Origin: an uncultured Methanomicrobiales archaeon
GTDB lineage: Archaea; Thermoplasmatota; Thermoplasmata; Methanomassiliicoccales; Methanomethylophilaceae
Direction of reading: 5' to 3'
NCBI GenBank assembly: GCA_946528255.1
Contig: CAMMYR010000068.1
Span: 1 to 5,153 of the forward strand
Length of the DNA: 5,153 nucleotides
How positions within the stretch are numbered: position 1 is the first letter of the stretch; each line of letters begins with the position of its first letter. The translations under genes were made by a program, and so were the position numbers. The notes beneath the pieces were generated by a model. The model was not told the origin of the DNA. It did no database searches and was given only the letters and a program-made list of their open reading frames with translations. Shown piece by piece: positions 1-5,101 of this stretch.

Positions 1-903
1 GTCACCGAGACGTACAAGAAGGACGTCGACGGGATGGAGGTGTCCGTGAAGATGGTCTCCAACAGCGGGAACAAACGCACCGTCACGGCCACCGCCGAGG
101 TAGGCGATATGACCATCGAGGCTACTTCCGTCATGGAATCCGGCGTAACCGTGGAGGGAGGCAACGTATCCATGAGGGTGTCCACAGATTCCAAGCTGTC
201 CCAGGAGGCCATCGCCGATGCCATGGTCGCGGCCGGAAGGGCCGCCGCCGTCATCGGCGTCGCGGGTGATTCCATCGACCTGAACATCGATGCCACCACC
301 GGCGGATCCATGGGTGCCAGCACATCCATCCATATGGATGGGAGGATCGCGGGCATAACCCTGATCACCGATCTGGGCGCCATATCCTTCGACGCCTCCA
401 GCGTCAGCCACATGCGCGGAATGGGAAGCGAGCTCGGGATATCGATCTCCGAGGCATCCTTGAGGGGAAAGCTGTCCAAGGCCGCCGGCGACCGCGATGT
501 CTTCGACATCAAGGCGACGATAGGCTCCACCCCGGTCACAACCTTCGACGGAACCGTCGTCCTCACCCTGCAGTACGAGCCCGGCAAGCGCGATAAGATC
601 GCTGATCTGGCTATCTACCATATGAGCGATGACGGCAAGATGACCAAGGTCGGCGGTTACTATGCCGACGGCGCGGTCTCCGCCCCGCTGAGCCACCTCT
701 CCTACTACCTCGTGTCCGATGGGACGTTCGGGAAGGACGTCGTGGTCGTCGAAGATGACGACGATGACATCCTGGACATCCTCAACCGCAGGAGCAACGC
801 CCCGGCATCCTCCTCATCCAACCTCACGTTGATGGTCGCGGTGGCCGCGGCCGCCGTGTGCGTGGGAGTGCTGGCAGTCGCGATGTTCCTGAGAAGGGAC
901 TGA
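1..903 (+). CDS. C-terminal part of a membrane-anchored surface protein (5' end outside window)
   Basis: The frame is open from the first base, so this is the 3' part of a longer gene; an ATG at position 34 is internal and has no convincing ribosome binding site. About 300 residues are visible. Most of the protein is beta-rich, with alternating hydrophobic residues and many Ser, Thr, Gly and Asp. Near residues 165-240 there is a module of the type FDGTVVLTLQY, then IYHMSDDGKM, then LSHLSYYLVSD. I recognise this pattern from repeats at the end of many bacterial and archaeal cell-surface proteins. Next come an acidic run (about 251-256), a Ser/Pro/Asn-rich linker, and a single hydrophobic helix (about 275-296) ending in Arg-Arg-Asp. 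This fits an extracellular protein held in the membrane by its C-terminus. The missing N-terminus should carry the signal peptide and any binding or catalytic domain, so the specific role cannot be named. Adhesin-like function is only a guess. Confidence 0.75.
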   Translation, partial: VTETYKKDVDGMEVSVKMVSNSGNKRTVTATAEVGDMTIEATSVMESGVTVEGGNVSMRVSTDSKLSQEAIADAMVAAGRAAAVIGVAGDSIDLNIDATTGGSMGASTSIHMDGRIAGITLITDLGAISFDASSVSHMRGMGSELGISISEASLRGKLSKAAGDRDVFDIKATIGSTPVTTFDGTVVLTLQYEPGKRDKIADLAIYHMSDDGKMTKVGGYYADGAVSAPLSHLSYYLVSDGTFGKDVVVVEDDDDDILDILNRRSNAPASSSSNLTLMVAVAAAAVCVGVLAVAMFLRRD

Positions 904-917
904 GGAAAACCATTTCA

Positions 918-935
918 GGCGGGCTCCGGCCCGCC
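918..935 (+). terminator. GC hairpin after the surface protein gene
   Basis: A perfect 7-bp stem (GGCGGGC / GCCCGCC) closes on the loop TCCG, giving a C(UCCG)G tetraloop of the stable UNCG class in RNA. It starts 14 bases after the TGA stop. Only a weak pyrimidine stretch follows, so it may act as a terminator or as a 3'-end stabiliser. The gene's 3' end lies immediately upstream and the next promoter begins about 10 bases downstream. Confidence 0.5.
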
Positions 936-942
936 TTCACCC

Positions 943-999
943 GTTATAATGACAACCATTATGTATCTACATCTTTGTACTATTTATACTGAGATGTAG
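943..999 (+). promoter_or_regulatory. Promoter/operator region of the HTH regulator, with nested inverted repeats
   Basis: This AT-rich stretch separates two GC-rich genes. TATA-like elements lie at 944-950 (TTATAAT) and 981-988 (TATTTATA). The first fits better, because a start about 25 bases downstream would leave the Shine-Dalgarno site of the next gene in the transcript. Overlapping dyads are visible: ATAATG at 946-951 with CATTAT at 957-962; ATGTA at 961-965 with TACAT at 968-972; TACA at 968-971 with TGTA at 976-979; and CTACATC at 967-973 with GATGTAG at 993-999. The last pair brackets the second TATA-like element. Such dyads next to a helix-turn-helix gene suggest autoregulation, which is inference. 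Confidence 0.45.
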
Positions 1000-1003
1000 G
1001 TGA
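999..1003 (+). promoter_or_regulatory. Ribosome binding site of the HTH regulator
   Basis: GGTGA, complementary to the archaeal 16S rRNA 3' end, lies 6 bases before the ATG at 1010. It supports that start. Confidence 0.6.
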
Positions 1004-1009
1004 GCAAGG

Positions 1010-1627
1010 ATGATCCACGGCTATCATGAGGATTACGTCGATTTCGTGATGCGCAACTTCGGCAAGATGTTCGATATCGCGCTCCGCCAGATGGAGATGG
1101 ATCCGGATGGGTTCCAGGATAGGCTCGTGAAATCACGCGCGGCGGATGCGATATACAAGGGGGAGCACAGGTACTTCGTGGGTATGTCCGGCACGGAGCT
1201 TCTGCAATCGATAATGGATGACTATGGTATCCGCGATACGGACCCCCTCTATCCGTCCGGGAAGGAGTATTGGGCCGGCTATGTGGCGGCGTACGCCCAA
1301 TGGTATTGGTTCCGCAGCTTCGGGGAGCTGTTCGCAAAGGTACCTATAAGGGAGTTCCTGCGCCTCTACAACCCGTATCACGAGGCCGATATCTCGAAGG
1401 TCAACGAACTCATCGGGAAGCGCTTGATCCCGGAGAGCATCATCAAGGCCAAAAGGAAGGAACTTGGAATGACCCAGAAGAAGCTGGCGGCGATAACCGG
1501 CATCAGCCTGGCGACCATCCGCGCCTATGAGCAGGGCGCGCTCGATCCCTGCAAGGCCCAGGCGGAGAGCATATACGTCCTGTCCGAGACCCTCGGCTGC
1601 TCCATGGAGGAGCTGCTCAGAGGGTGA
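1010..1627 (+). CDS. XRE-type helix-turn-helix regulator with a Firmicutes-like N-terminal domain
   Basis: A 205-residue cytoplasmic protein, probably a DNA-binding repressor. Residues 145-203 form a typical XRE/Cro helix-turn-helix: KRKELGMTQKKLA, then the recognition helix region SLATIRAYEQG (166-176), then the closing LGCSMEELL. The N-terminal 140 residues are helical and contain the blocks MSGTELL (59-65), EYWAGYVAAYAQWYWFRSF (86-104) and LYNPYHEADI (119-128). I recall this combination from regulators in gut Firmicutes, often next to small DUF3791 or DUF3990 (ADP-ribosyltransferase-like) genes, where it is thought to act as an antitoxin or regulator. That link is from memory of the family, not from a search. 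No such partner is next to it here. The start is supported by GGTGA 6 bases upstream. The 3' end overlaps the convergent parvulin frame by 103 bp. Transfer from a bacterial neighbour is plausible. Confidence 0.85.
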   Translation: MIHGYHEDYVDFVMRNFGKMFDIALRQMEMDPDGFQDRLVKSRAADAIYKGEHRYFVGMSGTELLQSIMDDYGIRDTDPLYPSGKEYWAGYVAAYAQWYWFRSFGELFAKVPIREFLRLYNPYHEADISKVNELIGKRLIPESIIKAKRKELGMTQKKLAAITGISLATIRAYEQGALDPCKAQAESIYVLSETLGCSMEELLRG

Positions 1628-1938
1628 AGGGTAAAGGAAGGGGTTTCCAGGAGGCGGGATCGCCTCTGGCCGGTGACGTAGATGACGTGCCAGCCGAACT
1701 GGGTCTGCACGACGGTCATGTCGCCGGGGTTCATGGAGAAAGCGGCATCCTCGAAGGGCTTGACCATCTGCCCGCGGCCGAACCAGTCCAGGTCCCCGCC
1801 CTTGTACTTGGAGGGGCACTTGGACCTCTGCATGGCCATCTGCGCGAAGTTGGCGCCGGCGTTGATCTGGTTGTAGATGTCGTATGCTTCCTGCTGGGAA
1901 TCCACCAGGATGTGGGAGCAGCGTACCTGTCTTACCAT
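1525..1938 (-). CDS. Parvulin-type (PpiC/rotamase) peptidyl-prolyl isomerase with a read-through C-terminal tail
   Basis: It catalyses cis-trans isomerisation of peptide bonds before proline and should act in the cytoplasm, since there is no signal peptide. Residues 1-90 are a complete single-domain parvulin: SHILV with His9, Cys41, the block GGDLDWFGRGQMVKPFEDAAF (47-67) with Met58 and Phe62, and QFGWHVIYVTG with His84. The two histidines are the conserved pair of the family. Small archaeal and bacterial parvulins of this kind usually end within a few residues of this point, at about 92. Here the frame continues for 47 more residues, rich in Ser, Arg, Leu and Pro, with no domain I recognise; residues from about 104 onward are encoded antisense to the regulator gene. 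It ends at a TAG, the only TAG stop among genes in the window. The tail is probably a lost-stop or frameshift product. The start lies next to a TATA-like box and has no Shine-Dalgarno site, suggesting a leaderless mRNA. Confidence 0.85.
   Translation of the reverse strand: MVRQVRCSHILVDSQQEAYDIYNQINAGANFAQMAMQRSKCPSKYKGGDLDWFGRGQMVKPFEDAAFSMNPGDMTVVQTQFGWHVIYVTGQRRSRLLETPSFTLHPLSSSSMEQPRVSDRTYMLSAWALQGSSAPCS
1647..1669. terminator. Hairpin between the convergent regulator and parvulin genes
   Basis: CCAG, a bulged G, then AGGCG pair with CGCCT and CTGG around the loop GGAT, giving 9 bp with one bulge. It lies 19 bases after the regulator stop. On the minus strand it falls directly after the end of the parvulin domain and is followed by the pyrimidine-rich stretch CCCCTTCCTTT. 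It could terminate both transcripts. That it sits inside the extended parvulin reading frame is odd. Confidence 0.4.
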
Positions 1939-1960
1939 GGCGGTGCGATTGCGGAATCAG

Positions 1961-1970
1961 ATAAAAAGCT
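1961..1970 (-). promoter_or_regulatory. TATA-like box of the parvulin gene
   Basis: On the minus strand this reads AGCTTTTTAT. It is centred about 27 bases before the ATG at 1938, so transcription would start at or almost at the start codon. The absence of a GGTG-type ribosome binding site agrees with a leaderless transcript. Confidence 0.45.
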
Positions 1971-1993
1971 GTTTCAGTCTGATGCTGTTCAGT
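1968..1993. repeat. Imperfect tandem repeat upstream of the parvulin promoter
   Basis: GCTGTTTCAGT (1968-1978) recurs as GCTGTTCAGT (1984-1993), differing by one T, with a 16-base period. It abuts the parvulin TATA-like box on its upstream side, where an activator or repressor could bind. It overlaps the left arm of the 13-bp inverted repeat. Confidence 0.4.
1975..1987 (+). repeat. Left arm of a 13-bp inverted repeat flanking the acidic protein gene
   Basis: CAGTCTGATGCTG is the exact reverse complement of 2394-2406. The arms enclose about 430 bp holding only the small acidic protein gene. No clear target-site duplication is seen outside the arms. Confidence 0.55.
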
Positions 1994-2014
1994 GGCTTTT
2001 TCTTCTGCCCGATT

Positions 2015-2323
2015 TCATCGTTTTTCCTGCTCGGGAGGAGACCAGGGCTCCGCGGATTGCAACCTGGCATTCAGCGCGTCCACGTCGATATAGTCCTCGT
2101 CCTCTATCGGGGTGAAGTCGTCATACGCATTGCTCACTGCATCGAGCAGTTCCTGATCGTATTCGCAACCCTCATTTTTATCAACTGCGAGGGAGAACTC
2201 CATGGCATCAAAGAAGTCGCTGACTTCATCTAGATCGGATTCCGAAAGCGGGATCGACAGTCCGAGTTCGGGAAGGTATTTTTTAAGCAACCTTACCGAA
2301 GCTTCTCTGGGAATAAACTCCAT
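2015..2323 (-). CDS. Small acidic protein of unknown function
   Basis: A 102-residue cytoplasmic protein that I do not recognise. The first half reads as amphipathic helices (ASVRLLKKYLPELG, then SESDLDEVSDFFDAMEF). The second half is strongly acidic, with EDEDYIDVDALNARL at about 74-88, and the end is Pro/Glu-rich (WSPPEQEKR). There is no signal peptide, membrane segment or obvious metal-binding cluster. The start at 2323 is chosen because GGTGAT stands just upstream; the in-frame ATG at 2392 would add a basic stretch that spans the ribosome binding site and is probably untranslated. The gene has its own TATA-like promoter, lies 76 bp before the parvulin gene in the same direction, and appears more AT-rich than its neighbours, as expected of an accessory gene. 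A regulatory or antitoxin-like role is possible from size and charge alone, but there is no direct evidence. Confidence 0.7.
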   Translation of the reverse strand: MEFIPREASVRLLKKYLPELGLSIPLSESDLDEVSDFFDAMEFSLAVDKNEGCEYDQELLDAVSNAYDDFTPIEDEDYIDVDALNARLQSAEPWSPPEQEKR

Positions 2324-2326
2324 GAT

Positions 2327-2332
2327 ATCACC
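2327..2332 (-). promoter_or_regulatory. Ribosome binding site that sets the start of the acidic protein
   Basis: The minus strand reads GGTGAT three bases before the ATG at 2323, or GGTG with five bases of spacing. It matches the archaeal anti-Shine-Dalgarno sequence and argues against the longer frame starting at 2392. Confidence 0.65.
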
Positions 2333-2393
2333 TTCTCTTCGTTGTCGCTTTGGATGTTTTGTCTGCTTTTTTGTACAGAGCCTGATAGTCAAC

Positions 2394-2406
2394 CAGCATC
2401 AGACTG
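2394..2406 (-). repeat. Right arm of the 13-bp inverted repeat
   Basis: CAGCATCAGACTG on the + strand is the reverse complement of 1975-1987. It lies immediately downstream of the TATA-like box of the acidic protein gene, near the expected transcription start. Confidence 0.55.
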
Positions 2407-2420
2407 TTAATAACATAAAG
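2406..2420 (-). promoter_or_regulatory. TATA-like promoter of the acidic protein gene
   Basis: The minus strand reads CTTTATGTTATTAAC, an AT-rich box between the terminator hairpin and the gene. A start about 25 bases downstream would give a leader of roughly 60-65 bases that includes the GGTGAT ribosome binding site. Confidence 0.45.
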
Positions 2421-2425
2421 AGGGT

Positions 2426-2452
2426 GGTACGGCCCCATGGCGGGGCCGTACC
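2426..2452 (-). terminator. Strong terminator hairpin after the S41 peptidase gene
   Basis: A perfect 11-bp stem, GGTACGGCCCC paired with GGGGCCGTACC, has a 5-base loop. It begins 9 bases after the TGA of the peptidase gene. On the minus strand it is followed within a few bases by the T-rich stretch CCTCTTTATGTTATT, which also forms the next promoter. It separates the peptidase transcript from that of the acidic protein. Confidence 0.75.
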
Positions 2453-2461
2453 GATGGGAGC

Positions 2462-4324
2462 TCACGCCTCGGCGTAGAACTTCTCCATCTCCTCGCTTAT
2501 GGTTTCGATGTCGTACATACCGGAGTAGTCGACGGTTCCGTCGGGGTTCACGATGACGAGGGTCGCATCGGGGATGGCCCCCATCTCCACGGTGTTCTCG
2601 TTGTAGTCCTCGTCCTCGTAGCCGATGATCGACTTCGAGGATCCGGAGATCGATCCGGTCATACCGTCGGCGGTGGCGAAGATCTGCATGTTGCAGGAGC
2701 CTCCGCCGGAGCGCTCTCCCAGGATCATGATCCCGTTGTACTGGGCCGTGACGGGCAGCAGGTTACCGGACGAGAATGATGCGCAGCTGGTGAGTATGGC
2801 GTAGTCGAAACGGTACGGGGCCACGTAATCATCATCGTCGAACTTTCCGTCGAGGTTGATGTCCCCGCGCATCTCGTACTTGCCGACTTCGCGGCTCACC
2901 GTGTCAATGGTTTCGTGTATGTGGTTCTGCGTTGTCAAGAGGGTGTTCATGAAGACGACGTCCCTCACATACCCGCCGCCGTTGGTGGTGAGATCGAGTA
3001 CGAATTTCTCGATATTCGGGTTGGAATTGGCTTTATCCAGGGCCCTGTACAGATCACCGATGCAGTCATCCGGAAGGTCGTCCCTGTCCCCGTTCATGTA
3101 ATCGGTCCAGGCTTCCGCATCATCGTTGAATGAGTCGAAGACGAATACGGCGGTATCCCCTTTCTCGTAGTAGTAGGTGTCATCGCCGATCTTCTCCATA
3201 TCGCTCCATGCGTCGGTTCTGAGTTGTCTGAGAATCTCCGTCGTATCGCTGCGGGCGGGGTGGCTAGGCACGTCCACCGCGCCGAGGTACGCTTTGTAAT
3301 CCTCGACGAATTTTGCCATATCCGCATAGTAGGTGAGCTGATTTATGGAGATGATCCAGAGATACGTCACTGTGTGCCCACCGTCGTAGACGAAGTTGGA
3401 AAATAGATTCAGCCCGGCGAGGTATTTTGCCCATTCCGGGGATTTCAGGTATTCCTTTATCGTGCGGGTGTTGTCGCCGTACATGTCGAGGGCCTTGTCG
3501 AGACCGTACTTGGCCTGGAGTTCGGAGATCTCCCCGAGGCCCGGTTTGCCGTAGAAGGTGTCGAAAAGGAGGCAGAGCTCGTTGTACGTGTATTCGATGA
3601 GGTCGGCGGACCTCGTGGTACTGACGAGGGCGGTGTGCATGCGCTGGGTGAACTGCGGGTCCTTGGCGAAGAACTGGATATCATCGTCCATAACGGCAGT
3701 CTGATCTATGAAGAACACGGCGTCGCCCATGGTGAAGGCGTAGTAGTTGGCGCCGTTGATGAACAGGTCGGCCGCGGTCTGGAAGGGGACCCAGATGTTC
3801 TTGGAGTCCTTGTCCGTGTGGATCTTGATGCCGTATTCGGTCAGATCGATGGTCGCGGTCTTGGCCTCCTCGAGGTACACGCCGCTGACGGACTGGATGA
3901 GGGGGAAGTTCACACCCTTCTCATGGTTGTTCACATCCGAGATGTACGAGAACTTGGTGTAATCGCCGGCGGTTATGGTGCCCTTATTCACATCCAGGGT
4001 GGCGTCCATAGCGCCCTTCTTGTGGTTGTTGAGAGTGAAGATCCCGTCGCCCTCGTGGTATGCCGTCAGGTTCTCGCCCTGCAGCTTCTTGTAGTATTCC
4101 TTGAGGCTGATGAACGGGACGTTCGGGGTCTCCTCGTAATAGCGGAAGGTCACTGTGCTTTTGTCTTCCTTGTCGGTCGTGTACATGAATGCGGTGACCT
4201 CGACCTCCTTGTATTTCGCATCGTCCTCGGGCCATTCGGCTTCGTTGTCGGCGAGGAGGATGACCCCCACTCCGGCTCCGGCCACGGCCACGATCGCGAT
4301 GATGGCCAGTAATTTGGTGTTCAT
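2462..4324 (-). CDS. Membrane-anchored S41-family peptidase-like protein with an EF-hand-like calcium loop
   Basis: A 620-residue protein, probably an extracellular serine peptidase tethered by an N-terminal hydrophobic segment (about 5-25) that follows Lys4. An acidic start and roughly 350 residues of poorly conserved, beta-rich sequence follow. The C-terminal part (about 390-600) carries S41 tail-specific protease motifs: VLDLTTNGGG (442-451), LTSCASFSSGN (511-521) with Ser516 as the likely nucleophile, GERSGGG (536-542), and EMGAIPDATL (580-589). The catalytic Lys of the CtpA type, normally in GExxxGK, is replaced by Gly. DGGHT (314-318, His317) and Glu580 could instead form a tricorn-like Ser-His-Glu site; this is inference. 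Residues 488-499 (DINLDGKFDDDD) match the 12-residue EF-hand/dockerin loop and are inserted before the catalytic serine. No PDZ domain is recognisable. The start is placed at 4324 so that the hydrophobic segment follows at once; an ATG at 4345 adds seven residues. Neither has a Shine-Dalgarno site. The gene follows the DUF531 gene by 36 bp. Confidence 0.85.
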   Translation of the reverse strand: MNTKLLAIIAIVAVAGAGVGVILLADNEAEWPEDDAKYKEVEVTAFMYTTDKEDKSTVTFRYYEETPNVPFISLKEYYKKLQGENLTAYHEGDGIFTLNNHKKGAMDATLDVNKGTITAGDYTKFSYISDVNNHEKGVNFPLIQSVSGVYLEEAKTATIDLTEYGIKIHTDKDSKNIWVPFQTAADLFINGANYYAFTMGDAVFFIDQTAVMDDDIQFFAKDPQFTQRMHTALVSTTRSADLIEYTYNELCLLFDTFYGKPGLGEISELQAKYGLDKALDMYGDNTRTIKEYLKSPEWAKYLAGLNLFSNFVYDGGHTVTYLWIISINQLTYYADMAKFVEDYKAYLGAVDVPSHPARSDTTEILRQLRTDAWSDMEKIGDDTYYYEKGDTAVFVFDSFNDDAEAWTDYMNGDRDDLPDDCIGDLYRALDKANSNPNIEKFVLDLTTNGGGYVRDVVFMNTLLTTQNHIHETIDTVSREVGKYEMRGDINLDGKFDDDDYVAPYRFDYAILTSCASFSSGNLLPVTAQYNGIMILGERSGGGSCNMQIFATADGMTGSISGSSKSIIGYEDEDYNENTVEMGAIPDATLVIVNPDGTVDYSGMYDIETISEEMEKFYAEA

Positions 4325-4358
4325 GGTGCCCACACTGAAGACCATGGATGGGTTTCTC

Positions 4359-4367
4359 GATTAATAC
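4359..4367 (-). promoter_or_regulatory. Possible TATA box of the S41 gene, over the DUF531 stop codon
   Basis: The minus strand reads GTATTAATC, overlapping the TAA stop of the DUF531 gene. A start about 25 bases downstream would fall near 4338, leaving a short leader before the ATG at 4324. If functional, it gives the peptidase its own transcript. Otherwise the gene is transcribed from the operon upstream. Confidence 0.25.
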
Positions 4368-4912
4368 GGTTTGGTTCGTACCAATCTGGCGCTGATGGCC
4401 CCGCAAACCGCGCCCAAAGCGGTGCAGGTCTCCAATGAGAAACCGCCGGGCGTTATGTCGATGTTGTACTTCGGGATGGAGGCGGTCTTCTTCGGCACTC
4501 CGTGCGGACCGATCCCGAACACCAGGAGAACGCTCTGCCCCTTCTCCACCATCCCGATCAGATCGTCCAGGGATATCTGCTTGGAGGGATCGGGTTTGCT
4601 AGTGGTCAGAACAGGCTCTCCGAGCTGGGGCGGGAAACCCTTGTCGGGGTACGGGAACTTCATGAACCTTCCTTTCTCGGCGAGCTCCATGAAGTATCCC
4701 CCGTGGGCGCCGATGCTGGTGGTGCCGGCGATCCACTCCGCGACCTCCACCGGCGTCTTGGTGTCCTCCGGGATGGGGAATCCGAAAAGTGCCAGATTCA
4801 TCCCGAATGCCATCGCCAGGTCGCCTGCGCGGGCTATGGTCCTGCGGTGGGGCTCCCTGAAGTTCTGGTCGTAGGAGTTGTACAACCCGATGGTTATCCT
4901 GCCGCGTCCCAT
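4361..4912 (-). CDS. DUF531 family archaeal protein, SPOUT-like fold
   Basis: A 183-residue cytoplasmic protein that I recognise as DUF531, an archaeal family with a predicted SPOUT methyltransferase-like fold and no settled function. Visible landmarks are the N-terminal strand RITIGLYNSYDQNFREPHRR (5-24), the segment TTSIGAHGGYFMELA (64-78), and the likely trefoil-knot region with LLVFGIGPHGVPKK (129-142) and IDITPGGFSLETCTALGAV (151-169). The glycine-rich GIGPHG loop followed by the SLETCTALGA helix resembles the cofactor-binding knot of RNA methyltransferases. An RNA-modifying role is inference. The length looks complete. The start at 4912 has GAGGAGG eight bases upstream, inside the preceding 57-residue gene. 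The two genes overlap by 19 bp, so they are probably translated in a coupled way from one mRNA. Confidence 0.85.
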   Translation of the reverse strand: MGRGRITIGLYNSYDQNFREPHRRTIARAGDLAMAFGMNLALFGFPIPEDTKTPVEVAEWIAGTTSIGAHGGYFMELAEKGRFMKFPYPDKGFPPQLGEPVLTTSKPDPSKQISLDDLIGMVEKGQSVLLVFGIGPHGVPKKTASIPKYNIDITPGGFSLETCTALGAVCGAISARLVRTKPY

Positions 4913-5067
4913 CGCTGCATCCTCCTCGCCACGATGGCATAGCTGTCGCCGTCCATGAAGATCTCGTAACCCGGGTACTCCTCCTTGAGGCGCTCGATCT
5001 CGGCCATGACCTGGGACATGGTGAGCTCGCAGGTGCGCATATCGATGAGGATCTTATCGGGTTCCAT
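4894..5067 (-). CDS. 57-residue conserved-looking small protein upstream of DUF531
   Basis: A short frame with a clear start. It begins MEPDKILIDMRTCEL, continues with the amphipathic helix MSQVMAEIERLKEEYP (about 17-32), then the strands YEIFMDGDSYAIVARR (34-49), and ends MQRWDAAG. The pattern is beta-alpha-beta-beta, which suggests a small folded domain and not a spurious frame. I do not recognise the family. The minus strand has GAGGT five bases before the ATG. The stop overlaps the DUF531 start by 19 bp, and the ribosome binding site of DUF531 lies within its codons, so the two are likely coupled and may act together. The tRNA-Phe gene ends 34 bp upstream in the same direction, and no strong TATA box is visible between them, so co-transcription with the tRNA is possible. 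Confidence 0.75.
   Translation of the reverse strand: MEPDKILIDMRTCELTMSQVMAEIERLKEEYPGYEIFMDGDSYAIVARRMQRWDAAG
4921..4927 (-). promoter_or_regulatory. Ribosome binding site of the DUF531 gene
   Basis: The minus strand reads GAGGAGG eight bases before the ATG at 4912, inside the 3' end of the upstream 57-residue gene. It fixes the DUF531 start and supports translational coupling. Confidence 0.6.
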
Positions 5068-5101
5068 GGAGGACCTCGCAGTTGTATGGGATAGAAGGGT
5101 A

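Noticed and set aside
1525..1527. Treating the parvulin UAG as a pyrrolysine codon
   Set aside because: Continuing past it only adds 48 codons antisense to the regulator before a TGA, with no sign of parvulin or other conserved sequence.
1133..1819. Long minus-strand frame of 228 codons across the regulator and parvulin genes
   Set aside because: It is a mirror frame of two well-supported genes, has Arg/Pro/Leu-rich low-information sequence and no recognisable domain.
1624..2233. Plus-strand frames at 1624-2115 and 1877-2233
   Set aside because: They run antisense through the parvulin and acidic protein genes, and their products show no domain.
2324..2392. N-terminal extension of the acidic protein to an ATG at 2392
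   Set aside because: The added 23 residues are Lys/Arg/Gln-rich and span the GGTGAT ribosome binding site, and the region fits an untranslated leader better.
1975..2406. Calling the inverted-repeat segment an insertion sequence
   Set aside because: There is no transposase, no clear target-site duplication, and the arms are only 13 bp, so a mobile element is not supported by the window alone.
3635..4312. Plus-strand frame of 225 codons
   Set aside because: It lies wholly antisense to the S41 gene. It arises from GC-rich third positions, and its Val/Gly/Asp/His-rich product has no domain features.
4371..4942. Two plus-strand frames (4371-4874 and 4502-4942)
   Set aside because: Both are antisense to the DUF531 gene and lack a ribosome binding site or recognisable motifs.
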